Made by a program: the position numbers and the translations under genes. DNA of 64,000 nucleotides from Bretschneidera sinensis (Eukaryota > Streptophyta > Magnoliopsida > Brassicales > Akaniaceae). Shown in pieces: positions 21,452 through 31,797 of this stretch (positions are counted from its first letter, which is position 1; each line of letters starts with the position of its first letter). The stretch spans positions 29,559,001 through 29,623,000 of the forward strand of contig CM043700.1 of NCBI GenBank assembly GCA_023935145.1. The letters run 5' to 3'. A model generated the notes under the pieces. It was given only the letters and a program-made list of their open reading frames with translations, ran no database searches and was not told the origin of the DNA.

Positions 21452-23059
21452 CTAGTTGGTTGGATGGAAGCACTTAGAACCCACATCAGGTGGTTCAAGT
21501 GCTTTTGATGGTTGCTTTATCTCCCATTTTGATGCCTGGTCAATAAGATAAGGAAAGGTAGCATTAGTAAGTGCATGAGGTTCAATTTGAGTAACATACT
21601 TACTTGAAAGCTTTGGTGTGTTTTTGAAAAGGTGCACAGCTTTATTGATGTCTTTAATCACATTGTCCTCCTCCGGCCTAATGTCCATTCTTGTGTCCTT
21701 ATGTTTGGGGATGGTCTCTAATTGAACAGTGTGATGGACCTGAGAAACTTCCTCAACAATATATTGTATGAGACTCACAATAGAATATTCATTTTCCTTA
21801 TTGACTGATTTTGATGTATTAAATATTTTAAATTCTATCTCCTCATCATTTACTTTCATAGTGAGTACTCCCTTTTTTACACTAATGTTAGTATCAGCAG
21901 TTATCATAAAGGGGCGTCCTAGGATAATGGGGAGAGGTGATGGTAAAGTACATTCTTCCATATCTAATACTACAAAATCAGCAGGTATAATGAATTTACC
22001 TACTCTTACCAACACGTCCTCAAGGATACCTCTTGGTCGTTTGATGCTTCGATCAACTAATTGTAAAGTGACGGAGGTCGGTTGAAGCTCCCCCAAACCT
22101 AGTGTCTCGTATACAATGTATGGCAGCAGGTTGACACTTGCTCCTAGATCCAATAGTGCATTCTCGAATAGTTGGTCACCTAACCTGCAAAGAATAGTAA
22201 AACTACCCGGATCTTTTAGCTTAGGTGGTAATTTTCTTAAAAGTACAGCACTTACCTCTTCAGTTAAGGCTACCTTCTCATACTCCTGGAGGTTCCTTTT
22301 GTTAGTGCAATAATCTTTTAAAAACTTAGCATATGCAGGTATTTGTTTGATTGCATCTAATAGAGGAATGTTAATTTCAACTTTCCGCAAGGTTTCAAAA
22401 ATATCAATTAATTTATTGTCTTTCTTTTGTTTTACTAACCTTTGCGGGAAGGGGGGTGCATTCCACTTCTCTACTTCACTTACCCTTGATGCTGATGGTG
22501 TCTCTTTGGATGCTGTTGCAGATTTATTGGACCCTATTACTTTGCCATTTCTCAAGATTGTCACAGTATTTAGTTGTTGATGCCCCCCAGGGTTGGGTAA
22601 TGTTTGAGCTGGGAGCTCTCCTTGCTTTCTGTCACTGAGCTCCTTAACTAGTTGTCCCATTTGTACCTCTAGTCTTTGAAGGAAGAATTTCTTCAGGAAC
22701 TTGCTTGCCAACTCCTCCCAAGTGTGGATGGAAACCGCAGGCAAAGAATTATACCAAAGTTTAGCATTATCTTTCAAGGAAAAAGGGAACAGAATTAACC
22801 TTATTCCTTCTTGGTCTAATCCTTGTATGTGCTGGAACTTGCAAAGATCGAAAAATTCTCGAAGGTGCAAGTGTGGATCTTCGTTAGGAGTGCCTCTAAA
22901 ATTAGTCAAAGCATTCAAGATTTGCGGAGATATGTAATAATTTCCCGCCGCCTCAGGTTGATATACAATGCATGATGGTTGATCAATGTTCCGAGGGATG
23001 AAGGAGTGCTTCATCGGTACTCGTGCAGGTGGTTGCTGGTTCTCAAGCTGTTCCATCAT
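21452..23059 (-). CDS. gag: Element D gag-protease fusion (535 codons, open)
   Basis: ATG at 23057-23059 (MMEQLENQQPPAR). The related K sequence shows that the original start lay upstream (MHGLRS...). In D that part has a TGA near 23117, so this Met may be secondary. The capsid half is present (YYISPQILNALTNFRG, DNAKLWYNSLPAVSIHTWEE) but jumps at LKKFF straight to LQRLEVQMGQLVKELSDRK, so the C-terminal capsid and zinc knuckle are deleted. The protease follows with LLDLGASVNLLP and PIILGRPFM. The C-terminus fuses the pre-RT linker (KWEIKQPSK) to post-integrase sequence (ALEPPDVGSK), marking the deletion of RT to IN. This is the longest open frame in the window. Confidence 0.8.
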   Translation of the reverse strand: MMEQLENQQPPARVPMKHSFIPRNIDQPSCIVYQPEAAGNYYISPQILNALTNFRGTPNEDPHLHLREFFDLCKFQHIQGLDQEGIRLILFPFSLKDNAKLWYNSLPAVSIHTWEELASKFLKKFFLQRLEVQMGQLVKELSDRKQGELPAQTLPNPGGHQQLNTVTILRNGKVIGSNKSATASKETPSASRVSEVEKWNAPPFPQRLVKQKKDNKLIDIFETLRKVEINIPLLDAIKQIPAYAKFLKDYCTNKRNLQEYEKVALTEEVSAVLLRKLPPKLKDPGSFTILCRLGDQLFENALLDLGASVNLLPYIVYETLGLGELQPTSVTLQLVDRSIKRPRGILEDVLVRVGKFIIPADFVVLDMEECTLPSPLPIILGRPFMITADTNISVKKGVLTMKVNDEEIEFKIFNTSKSVNKENEYSIVSLIQYIVEEVSQVHHTVQLETIPKHKDTRMDIRPEEDNVIKDINKAVHLFKNTPKLSSKYVTQIEPHALTNATFPYLIDQASKWEIKQPSKALEPPDVGSKCFHPTN

Positions 23060-23449
23060 TTGTGTTTCGTTCTCGACTTCTTCTTCGCTCTCCTTGAAGT
23101 TGTTCCTTAGCTTTTGTCAGATATTCTGCTCAAGCTCGGGATCGAGGGGAAATAATTCTGGATGTCAGGATCGAAGTCCGTGCATAAATCAGAAGAAACA
23201 GCTTTAGTGCAGCAGTTCAACTCTACTGCTCGGATACTTTCTGCCCTAAATGCGCTCGATCGCACAGAAGGTTGCGATCGATCACAAGTACCACAGAAAG
23301 TGTGAGTTAAGGTTTGATGTGCCTGAAACAGAAAACAATTTAATTAGGTTTGATGAAAAATAAAGATAGTAAACAATACTAGCGTAATAATAATGAAAGT
23401 AATTCTAAAAAGAACTTTAGTGCAATATCTGGCAACGGCGCCAAAAACT
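23060..23449 (-). other. Element D leader with motif cluster and PBS
   Basis: Palindromic motifs lie at about 23247-23288. A strong acceptor-like TTTTCTGTTTCAG|GC on minus ends at 23323. The tRNA-Asp primer site at 23427-23443 has its far end altered (ATCTGGCAACGGCGCCA on plus). A broken gag N-terminus lies at about 23060-23185. Confidence 0.6.
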
Positions 23450-24788
23450 TGTTGTGCGAAAATATACTTAAATAAGTAAGTAGATAATCGTACTAGTTAT
23501 ACTTGCAAGTGCGCAAGGTCATCGATGTAGTCTAGTATACAAAAGCAAGGTCATTTCCACAGGGATTGGTAAAGTTGCTTTTAGAATCAGTTTCTCTAAA
23601 GTAAAAAGAGAAAACTAACTGTTGGAAGGTGATTTGATAATAATAAAGACATAGGGCTTTGATATCCACCACTAGTCATACTTTCCCAATTGTATAAGGT
23701 ATCAGTGCACTAGCCTTATTATGTATACCTACTGGTTTCCAACCTAAGAGCATGGTATCTACTCCTTAAGCTATTGATTTCCTTAAGCAACGAGTTAGGC
23801 ATGGTATCTACTCTAACTCTTTTCTTCCTTAAGGGATTCAGCATGGTATCTGCTTGAGTTGTTCCTTAAGAAAGCATAAGTACTATGGAAATCGACAACC
23901 ACATTAGACCTAGGGCATGGTATCTACTCCTGGTTTCCCATGTTGATTAACCCGGGTATCCGGATAAGATATCCCTTGTTACTAATGTTAGACCCAGGAC
24001 TCGGTCATCTAAATTGATCTAACTAACAGGTCCATACCACATGCATACGCTAGCCATACACATACATATAAGGAACTTAAATAAGCACAGGCATTAATCA
24101 AGTTAAGTAACATAATAAAAGCTATTGGCAAAGATTTTATCAATGAATATAAATATAGGAATGCATAACTAGGGCTTCAATCGAGCCCTATAAGAAAGTT
24201 AGTTACACATATTATTAGAAGTAAAAATTATAAATAAATTAAACATTAAGGGAGAAGAATAAACCCGAGAGAAGAGGCATCAATTCTCTCCCAAGCTCTC
24301 AACTCCAAGTAAAAGAAAAGAGAAAAGTGTTTTCTATCTCCGGTGTGTATTATGTGTGTGAGTTACAAGTGTATTTATAGGTCTTTGAGAAGTCCTAAGA
24401 GACTCATGAGTTCCTAAACCTTCCTAAAACGAAAATTCTCTTATTTCCAAAATAGGGTTCTACAGTTTACTGTTCACGCCCGTACATGTGCGCTCGATCA
24501 CATATGTCTTGTGCTCGATCGCAGAGTGCGCTCGATCCTTCATGTGTGCGCACGATCGCAATGTGCGTTCAATCGCATTGCATGGCGTGATCGATTGTAA
24601 TTTGTCCAGAGAATGCTCCAGGGATCCCAGATTTCTTCCTTTAAGTGCCAAAATTGCTTCTTTTCTCCAAAACCCTATAAAAACATGTAAAACACAAAAA
24701 ATGGAGTAAAGGAGACCAAATTAACGTAATTAAGGACCTAAAAAATGTAAATAAGGGGGCTTAAATATGAATATTTAAGCACTTATCT
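23450..24788 (-). repeat. 5' LTR of element D
   Basis: 1339 bp, close to the copy at 16698-18034. TATA is at about 24369-24375 and motif cluster at 24488-24600. Hairpin arms lie at 23824-23834 and 23864-23874, with a G-U wobble at the fourth pair. Confidence 0.85.
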
Positions 24789-24793
24789 ATAAC

Positions 24794-26027
24794 GGTTAAG
24801 AAAGAACGGGAAGGATTCAACAAGTAAAAGAACTCAATCTCTTAGCTTTCAAACACAACCACTTTAAGCACTAGATAACCTTACTTCAACACCTAACTCT
24901 TTCAACAATTTTTCGAGCATTTCTCTCAATAAATCACCACTTTGTTTTCTTTTCTTCTTTCTTTGCCATAATTCACTTTTTATTTTTGGCATAAGACCAT
25001 TCACCTCCTTTTTCTTTCTTTTATTTTCTTTTCCACAACCCCCAACTTATCTCTTTTACTGCACTTAGGTTATGGTAGTAATATTTTTTCATATTTCCAT
25101 CATTACTCCTCTTAAGTGCTTCTCAACAAATGTGTATAACTAAGTTCTTTTAAAAGAAGAGTAAGGATAAAATATTTTTAGGCTCATAAAGGTAAGTAAA
25201 TGGGCTATTGAAAGAAACAAGGCTCAAATTCTTTTTCAAGAAAATGCTCAAATAGGTGACTAGAGATAAATATAGCAATAGTAAGTTTGAAAGGCTCAAA
25301 CGGTTCAAAAATGACATATATCATATCCTAAGTAATTTGCATTCTAGGAATTCGCCTCAAGTGAGTACCAAATAAGTTCTAGAGCTTGCTAAGACCGCAA
25401 AAGTATTCACAAAACAATCACACATAAAAATTCTCTAGATGCTTTCGATTAATCATGCAATCTTACCATAGTCCAGAGTCTCAGCCAAATGAAGATCGAC
25501 ATTTAAAATTATTCTCAAACTGAAGCAAGATTTAACTTCGTCTAAATGCTATATGCTCTCTCAATTAAGTTTATATCATTGACATATGAATTAACTCCAA
25601 GGCTAACACAAAGCATGCTAAAAACAAACAAAAAGGGAAAGTAACACCAAGCAGTTCAAAAAATAATACGTTTCTTCCACCCTCAACTTAAAAATTGCAT
25701 TGTCCTCAATGTGAAAGAAAGGTAAAGGAAACTCCTTTTGTAAGCAAAAGTGCACACAAGCTGAAAATTATGCACCATCATGTGAACTGCATGCCATTCC
25801 TCTTGCTGAAATTTCGAACTACAATATAGAACAAAACAATAAAAGGAAAGCAACTGCAGTGTACTATTAAGATTCCCCCCATATGTTAGGTTAGCACATG
25901 AAATGGAGGGAAATAACTAAAAGAAAGAAAAATAAAATAACGAAAAGGGAAACACAATAACTGTTAGTATAGTTATCCGATAATAAAAACAAAAGAAAAG
26001 TAGACAAACAAGAGATAAAACCTAAGA
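24794..26027 (-). other. Element G 3' non-coding region, distal part
   Basis: Continues the sequence interrupted at 16697 and matches 32247 onward in E. It includes a decayed polypurine-like segment near 25680-25715 (CAACTTAAAAATTGCATTGTCC on plus). No coding seen, and I do not find the conserved post-ORF box of the other elements. Confidence 0.55.
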
Positions 26028-27171
26028 CTAATCCTCTATGTCCTCATCCTCTTCTTTATTCCCTTCATTTTCTTCATTCTCTTCACCTTCCTCAGGTGTT
26101 GGATCAAAAGGGGAACCCAGATGGGGTGGCAAAGTAGGAAAGTGATCCATGTCACAACCAGTAGCGGAGGTAAGGTGTTGGTACATCTGACCAAAAGAAG
26201 AGTACACCCCCGCTTGAGAATCATCTTGCCTAGCCAAGAAGCATTCTTGATGATCAAACCTATCATGCAAGAATTTTTTATGCTCATCAAAACAAATCTC
26301 TAAACGCTCAAGGCGCTCTGCAACAGTGACATGCCTAGGAGGAGGAAGGGCGGCAATTGTTGCTCTCTCTCCCAGACTGACAGCCTTGAGGCTTTAATTT
26401 GATTGAGCATGCCATCATCGATGGGCTTCTTTGGTTGCTGGGCATCTTCATCAGGACTGTACTTAACTCCAGCTTGGATGCATAATTGGGTAATTAAGGA
26501 AAGGAAGTACAATCCAAGCTTTTGTTGCACAGTGTGTATGATAGAATTAAATATGATCTGGCCCACATATATAGTCATGCCCATCAAAATGGCATAATCA
26601 GCACAGCTCTCTCAACAGTAAGGTCACTATAGTGTGTAGCAGGCATCAACCTCTGAAATACAAAATATTGCCAAGATCGAGCATTGACAGTCAGAGAAGT
26701 ACCAGGCAAGGTTATAGGGGTATCACTTCTCATTTTCCATGTAATGCCTAGAATACAAATAGTACTGCAAATCTCTTCATAATTAATATTAGACGCATAT
26801 GCAATATACTCACTATTTTCTTTGTCAAGTAGCCCATATAATATATTTATAGATGTGCTGCTAAAAAAAACTGTTTTACCTTTCACCCTCACCTTACCAT
26901 TCCTATGTTCGTCTGCATTAGTGTATAATTCTCTAACCACATTTGTGAGGGAATTAGATGGTTGTCTAGCAAATGTACCCCAATGCCTATCAATAATTAT
27001 TATAAACAAGATGGGCTTTGCTCTCTCTGTTATATTGAATCCTTTCTCAGGAATGGGTTTTCTTGTGTGCATCATCTTAACATATCTCTCACTAGCCTCA
27101 AAACTAACAAATTTGCGCTCATCATACTCTTGTGCTTGTTTCCCCCTTGGTCTCTTAGTCTTAGGGGCCAT
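26028..27171 (-). pseudogene. Element G third ORF (diverged Athila ORF3)
   Basis: ATG at 27169-27171 (MAPKTKRPRGKQAQEYDERK). The core DRHWGTFARQPSNSLTNVVRELYTNA, VRGKTV-like KVRVKGKTVFFSS and INILYGL is typical of the plant 'putative transposon protein' domain (family recalled from memory). A frameshift near 26585 leads into YVGQIIFNSI, QKLGLYFLSLITQLC, and a second break into FDHQECFLARQDD. The C-terminus is a Glu-rich acidic tail (EEGEENEENEG). It is about 380 codons overall, following integrase, and much diverged from the ORF3 of D, X and K. Confidence 0.75.
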
Positions 27172-27977
27172 TTGAATCAAATATATAGAACAATAGTACT
27201 AATTCAAAATCAACCACCCAAATAGCACAAATGAACAATAAAGAGGTGAAATTAGTCTTACTTGATGCCCAAAGTTAGAGAGAAGAAGGAGTACCCACCA
27301 ACTTGAAGTTTTCTTGATGACCCCAAAATCTTCTTAGTATCAAGCTTTTTGGAGAAATTTCCAACAAAATCTGCAATATTAGTGCAAAATCCTACAAGAA
27401 ATGATGTTAGAATCAAGAAATTTTGAGTAAGAGTGAGTGGGTAAGTGAGGGTTTGGAGAGAGGATAGGAGAGAGAGAAGTGAGCTGCTGTTTTCATAAGG
27501 GAGAAATGAAGATGATAAATGCAAAATTGGGTTTTATTTTGTGTGCAGGGATAAGTGGCAGAACAGGTGAAGCCGCGGCTTGGCTGAGGGCACGCTACGG
27601 CGTAGGTTGAGGGGCATGAGTGCGTGCACGTTGCAGCGGGCAAGGTACTAAGGCGCGGCACGCTGATGTGGATCCTGGGCCTAAATCTATGGGACGAGGC
27701 GTGCGTTGGGCCGGGCCTAGGTGCATGGGCTGCTTGGACCTATTTCTAAAAAAACTTGTTTGTTCAAAAGAATAATAAAATTAGCAAAATAAAAATAAAT
27801 GTTAAACTAAAAATTGGATTAAATCAAACTAGAAAACTAAAAATTAAACTTGAAATGAACTTAATTAAAAACAAAACAAAAGAAAAATAAATGAAAACGC
27901 ACCTGTGTGGTGTGGTCAAGGTGAATAGACCGGATCCATAAGCGAAATGTCTTCCACTTCCGGATCTTGCCTATCAA
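27172..27977 (-). promoter_or_regulatory. Element G spacer upstream of third ORF, with CCGCGG motifs
   Basis: Non-coding spacer between integrase and the third ORF. GC-rich motifs (AGCCGCGGCTTGG, GCGCGGC) lie at about 27570-27665, the same flavour as the motif in this element's LTR (15845-15990). The rest is AT-rich with nothing recognisable. Confidence 0.45.
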
Positions 27978-28940
27978 TTAAGATTTTAGGCGTTGACCAT
28001 TGACTTTAAAAATCCAACCATCTCTAGTATCCTCAATTTCTACCGCCCCATTGGCAAAAACATTTTTCACTACGAAAGGACCGGTCCACCTCGACCGAAG
28101 TTTTCCTAGATGCTTATGGAGTCTATAATCGTATAAAAACACCATATCATTAGGCTTAAATGTTTTCCTCAAAATATTTTTATCATGAAACACTTTCATT
28201 TTTGCCTTATAGATTCTAGAGCTCTCATAAGCATCGTTTCTCAACTCCTCTAACTCGGTTAACTGAAATTTCTTAAGCTTATCCGCTTCTCCTATGTCAA
28301 AATTGAAAGACTTTATACCCCAATAAGCTCGATGCTCGAGCTCCACAGGTAAGTGGCAAGGCTTTCCAAAAACAAGCCTATAAGATGACATACTTAAGAG
28401 AGTTTTGAAAGCTGTATGGTAATCCCAAAGCGCATCAACTAGTCTTAAAGACCAATCCTTGCGATCTGGGTTGGCCGTTTTTTCTAGAATTTGTTTAATT
28501 TCCCTATTTGCAAGTTCTACTTGTCCACTAGTCTGAGGATGGTAGGCTGTAGAAATTTTATGTAACACCCCATATTTTCTCATCAAAGCTTCAAAAGAAC
28601 GATTGCAAAATTGTGTACCTCGATCACTAATTATAGCACGTGGTGTACCAAATCGAGATAACACATTTTCTTTGAGAAATTTAATTACCGTTCTATTATC
28701 ATTGCTTCGACAAGCTGCTGCCTCTACCCACTTTGATACATAATCTATTGCCATGATGATATATTAGTATCCGAAAGAAGAAGGAAAGGGTCCCATAAAA
28801 TCAATGCCCCAACAATCGAAGATTTCGATCACTAAAATTGGGTTTAAGGGCATCATATTACAATGAGACACAGCTCCTAACTTCTGACACTTTTCACATG
28901 AGTGACAATAGATGTTTGCATCTTTAAACAAGGTAGGCTA
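27978..28940 (-). pseudogene. pol: Element G integrase
   Basis: Integrase inserts the cDNA into host DNA. The DDE core is intact in sequence: Asp in [12 protein letters not shown], Asp in [11 protein letters not shown], Glu in [12 protein letters not shown]. These are followed by [33 protein letters not shown] and the C-terminal fold [25 protein letters not shown]. The open part is 258 codons (28754-27978). A stop just upstream (near 28765) separates it from the zinc-binding N-terminus, which includes CQKLGAVSHCN-like sequence around 28850-28900. Of the two integrases here, this one keeps all three acidic residues. Confidence 0.85.
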
Positions 28941-29720
28941 ATAAAATCCATACCGCAAAATTTTTACAGCGGTTTTTTTCATTGAAAATTGGTCTCCACA
29001 AGCATGGGAGTGACAAAATTCCAAGACGCTGGCAATCTCTTCATTAGGGATGCAACGCCTTAAAATTTGGTAAGGGCAGTACTTGAAAAGACAGGGGTCA
29101 TCCCAATAAAAATTATATACCTCATACAAGAACTTCCTGCTGTCTTGAGCGCTCCAATCCATTGGTATCTCACCTATAGCCAAATAATTCATGATATAAG
29201 CAAACCATGGTAAAGACGTAATGGAGAGTAATTGCTCATCGGGGAAATCATCCTTGGTTGGCATGTCGTCAGAGGTGTCCTCAAATGTGAGCCTTGATAG
29301 ATGGTCAGCCACCACATTCTCTACTCCTTTCTTATCCTTGATAGTGATGTCAAATTCTTGTAAGAGTAGGGTCGACCGTATTAGTCATGCCTTGGCATCC
29401 TTCTTTGTAAGAAGGTACTTGAGGGCTGCATGATCTATGAAGATAAGAATAGGAGAACCAATTAAATAAGCATGAAATTTGTCCGAAGCAAATACCACAG
29501 CTAGCAATTCTTTTTCAATGGTGGAGTAATTCATTTGAGCACTATTTAAGGTTTTACTAGCATAGTAAATGATAAAAGGTTTTCCCTCTCCTCACTGTCC
29601 AAGAACAGCACCTACAGCATAGTCACTAGCATCACACATGATTTCAAAAGGTAAATTCCAATTAGGTGACTGCATTATAGGTGTTGAAGTAAGCTTGCCA
29701 ATTAGTATTTTAAAGGCCTC
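28938..29720 (-). pseudogene. Element G RNase H and start of integrase zinc domain
   Basis: Decoded on minus: the RNase H block with HAALKYLLTKKDAKA-like sequence near 29370-29430, [26 protein letters not shown] (29260-29345), then LPWFAYIMNYLAIGEIP and the histidine/cysteine part ILEFCHSHACGDQFSMKKTA. Several stops (about 29384, 29596, 29720) interrupt it. Asp and Glu positions of RNase H cannot all be confirmed by eye. Confidence 0.7.
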
Positions 29721-30428
29721 TTAACAAGCTTGAGTCCACTCAAATGGAACATCTTTAACTAGGAGGGCACATAATGGTCTAGATATGTTGGAAAAGTTTT
29801 GTATGAACCTCCTATAAAATCCAGCATGACAAAGGAAAGATCTTACATCCTTTACTGTCTTAGGTGTGGGAAATTTAGAAATTAATTCAATCTTAGATTG
29901 ATCAACCTCTATCCCCTTAGAAGAAACAATATGTCCTAAGACGATACTGGATGGTACCATGAAATGGCATTTTTCCCAATTTAAGACTAATTCCTTTTCC
30001 TCACAACGAATCAGCACTCTTTCTAAATTCATTAAGCATGCATTAAATGAAGATACAAAAACAGTTAGGTCATCCATAAAAACCTCCATGCAATTTTCAA
30101 CCATATCACTAAAGATGCTCATCATGCAACGTTGAAAAGTGGCAAGGGCATTACACAATCCAAATGGCATTCTACCAAAGGCATAAGTACCAAAAGGACA
30201 GGTGAAGGTGGTTTTATCCTAGTCTTCTAATGCAATTTCAATTTGATAATAACCAGAATAACCATCTAAGAAGCAGTAAAAAGGATGACCAGCTACACGC
30301 TCAAGAATTTGATCGATAAAAGGGAGTGGGAAGTGGTCTTTCTGGGTGGCAGCATTTAATTTTCTGTAATCAATGCACATTCGCCACCCGGTCACAAGTT
30401 TTATAAGGACTATCTCTCCTAGGTCATT
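29721..30428 (-). pseudogene. Element G reverse transcriptase, cut by element E
   Basis: RT palm and thumb: YRKLNAATQKDHFPLPFIDQI, YCFLDGYSGYYQIEIA, then MPFGLCNALATFQRCM, the catalytic box VFMDDLTVF, and GHAGFYRRFIQNFS. One stop lies near 30220. The N-terminal part ends abruptly at 30428 where the LTR of E begins. The upstream half of G (gag, PR, RT fingers) is not in the window. Confidence 0.85.
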
Positions 30429-31797
30429 TGATTACGCCCAAAGTATAACGAGGTAGTTATAGCACGGCTTTGGGGTGTCGATTCCACAGGGAGATAAACT
30501 AACTACAAGAGAAAGTGCAAACCTTAAAACGAATGATAAAAGTTAAACGAGAAAATTTGAGTTTGAAGTAGTGTGAAATAATTGTATAAATATAATAGAG
30601 AACAACAAAGGTCCGGGAATCCTCTCTAGGTTCGTTGCCTTATTTTATTCTTGATTCAGTTGTTTTTATCTCGATTGCAAGTTTCACATCCCAAACAAGC
30701 AATCGGCAAATATTCAATTAAAGCACATATATAAACCCTAATGTAATTGTTATGAAATACTCTTTGCTTTCAAGCACACATGACCTAACTTATAGATTAT
30801 CAAGAAATGATGATATATCATAATGACAATACCTCAGTAATTGACAAATCTATAAGAGAAATCTACCGAACTCAATCACACCTCAACAACATCATATAAG
30901 AAGAGCATAACTAAACTTATATGGGGGAGAAAGATGCAATCACCGGATTAAGGGGAAATCTTCTAATTAGATTAAAAAGTAAATCATAGCAATGTTTAAT
31001 GATAATAAATCCAAACTACAATGAATCAACACTAGAAAATAAGAACAACTACACCTAGGGATTCATCTCTTCGCCTTACTTGGAGATTAGTTGGCCATGG
31101 GGGAGAGTGTGGCAGCCTTCATGATGGTTTCCCCCGCCTTCGACCTCTCAAAAAGATGTTTTTAATAATAATAATATCAAACCCTAAGTGGTCTATTTAT
31201 AATACACAAGGTCCAAGGGTGTTTTAGGGTTTAAAAAGTCATTAAAATCCTAATTATGTCAAAGTTCGAAGAAGAAAAACGTGTGCGCGCGGTGGTGCTC
31301 CTTTATGGGCGCTACGGTGCTAGATGAGGAGCACCACGGTGCTGGCTGGTGCTGTTCTGGAGGCCTGACCTTTGTCTACTAAAATTGCCATAACTTTCTC
31401 TAGGAAAATCATTTTGATGAGCCGTAAAATTCCCCAGAAAATAGACTTCTGGATCTTTCTAAGCATATATGGCTCATCTCCTGGTTCTTCTTGCATCAAT
31501 ACAGTTTAATTTGCAAATATGGTTGATCTGTACGGGCAATTCTAGAAATTTAGTGAAACTCTTTTCCAAGTGCTTGTGAACTTTCACTCTGGTGTTCATT
31601 GAGTCATTGTGCTTCAAGCAATGATAGCTTTTCCATCTCTTTTGAACTTAAAGTACCTGAAAATGCATCGAAATAGATCAATGATCCAAGAATGACACTT
31701 TAGAGTTATTAAGGTATAAAAGTGCAATTCAAACCTAGATCAACCCTAAAATGCTTATAATTTAGTACATTAAAGATGCATTTTATGGCTCTCATCA
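30429..31797 (-). repeat. 3' LTR of element E (1369 bp)
   Basis: TGATTACGCC...CTCTCATCA on plus, TG...CA on minus. TATAAATA (minus) is at 31194-31201. A GC-rich GGTGCTC/GAGCACC repeat cluster lies at 31280-31365, again just upstream of TATA. Its counterpart starts at 35323. It is the same LTR family as G (15465-16251). Confidence 0.85.

Larger units (their letters stand above)
16698..24788 (-). mobile_element. Element D: complete non-autonomous Athila-type element
   Basis: 8091 bp with two LTRs (16698-18034 and 23450-24788). The flanking 5-bp target duplications are GTAAA (16693-16697) and a decayed ATAAC (24789-24793). The empty site is visible in the related sequence at 32237-32252 (GGCTAAGGTAAAGGTTAAG). 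By eye the LTRs differ at roughly 4-5% over their first 300 bp. It encodes gag-PR and a third ORF but no RT, RNase H or integrase, so it must be moved by enzymes from another element. Confidence 0.85.

Noticed and set aside
24794..26027. Host gene between D and the third ORF of G
   Set aside because: The sequence is homologous to the non-coding 3' region of element E and has no extended frame.
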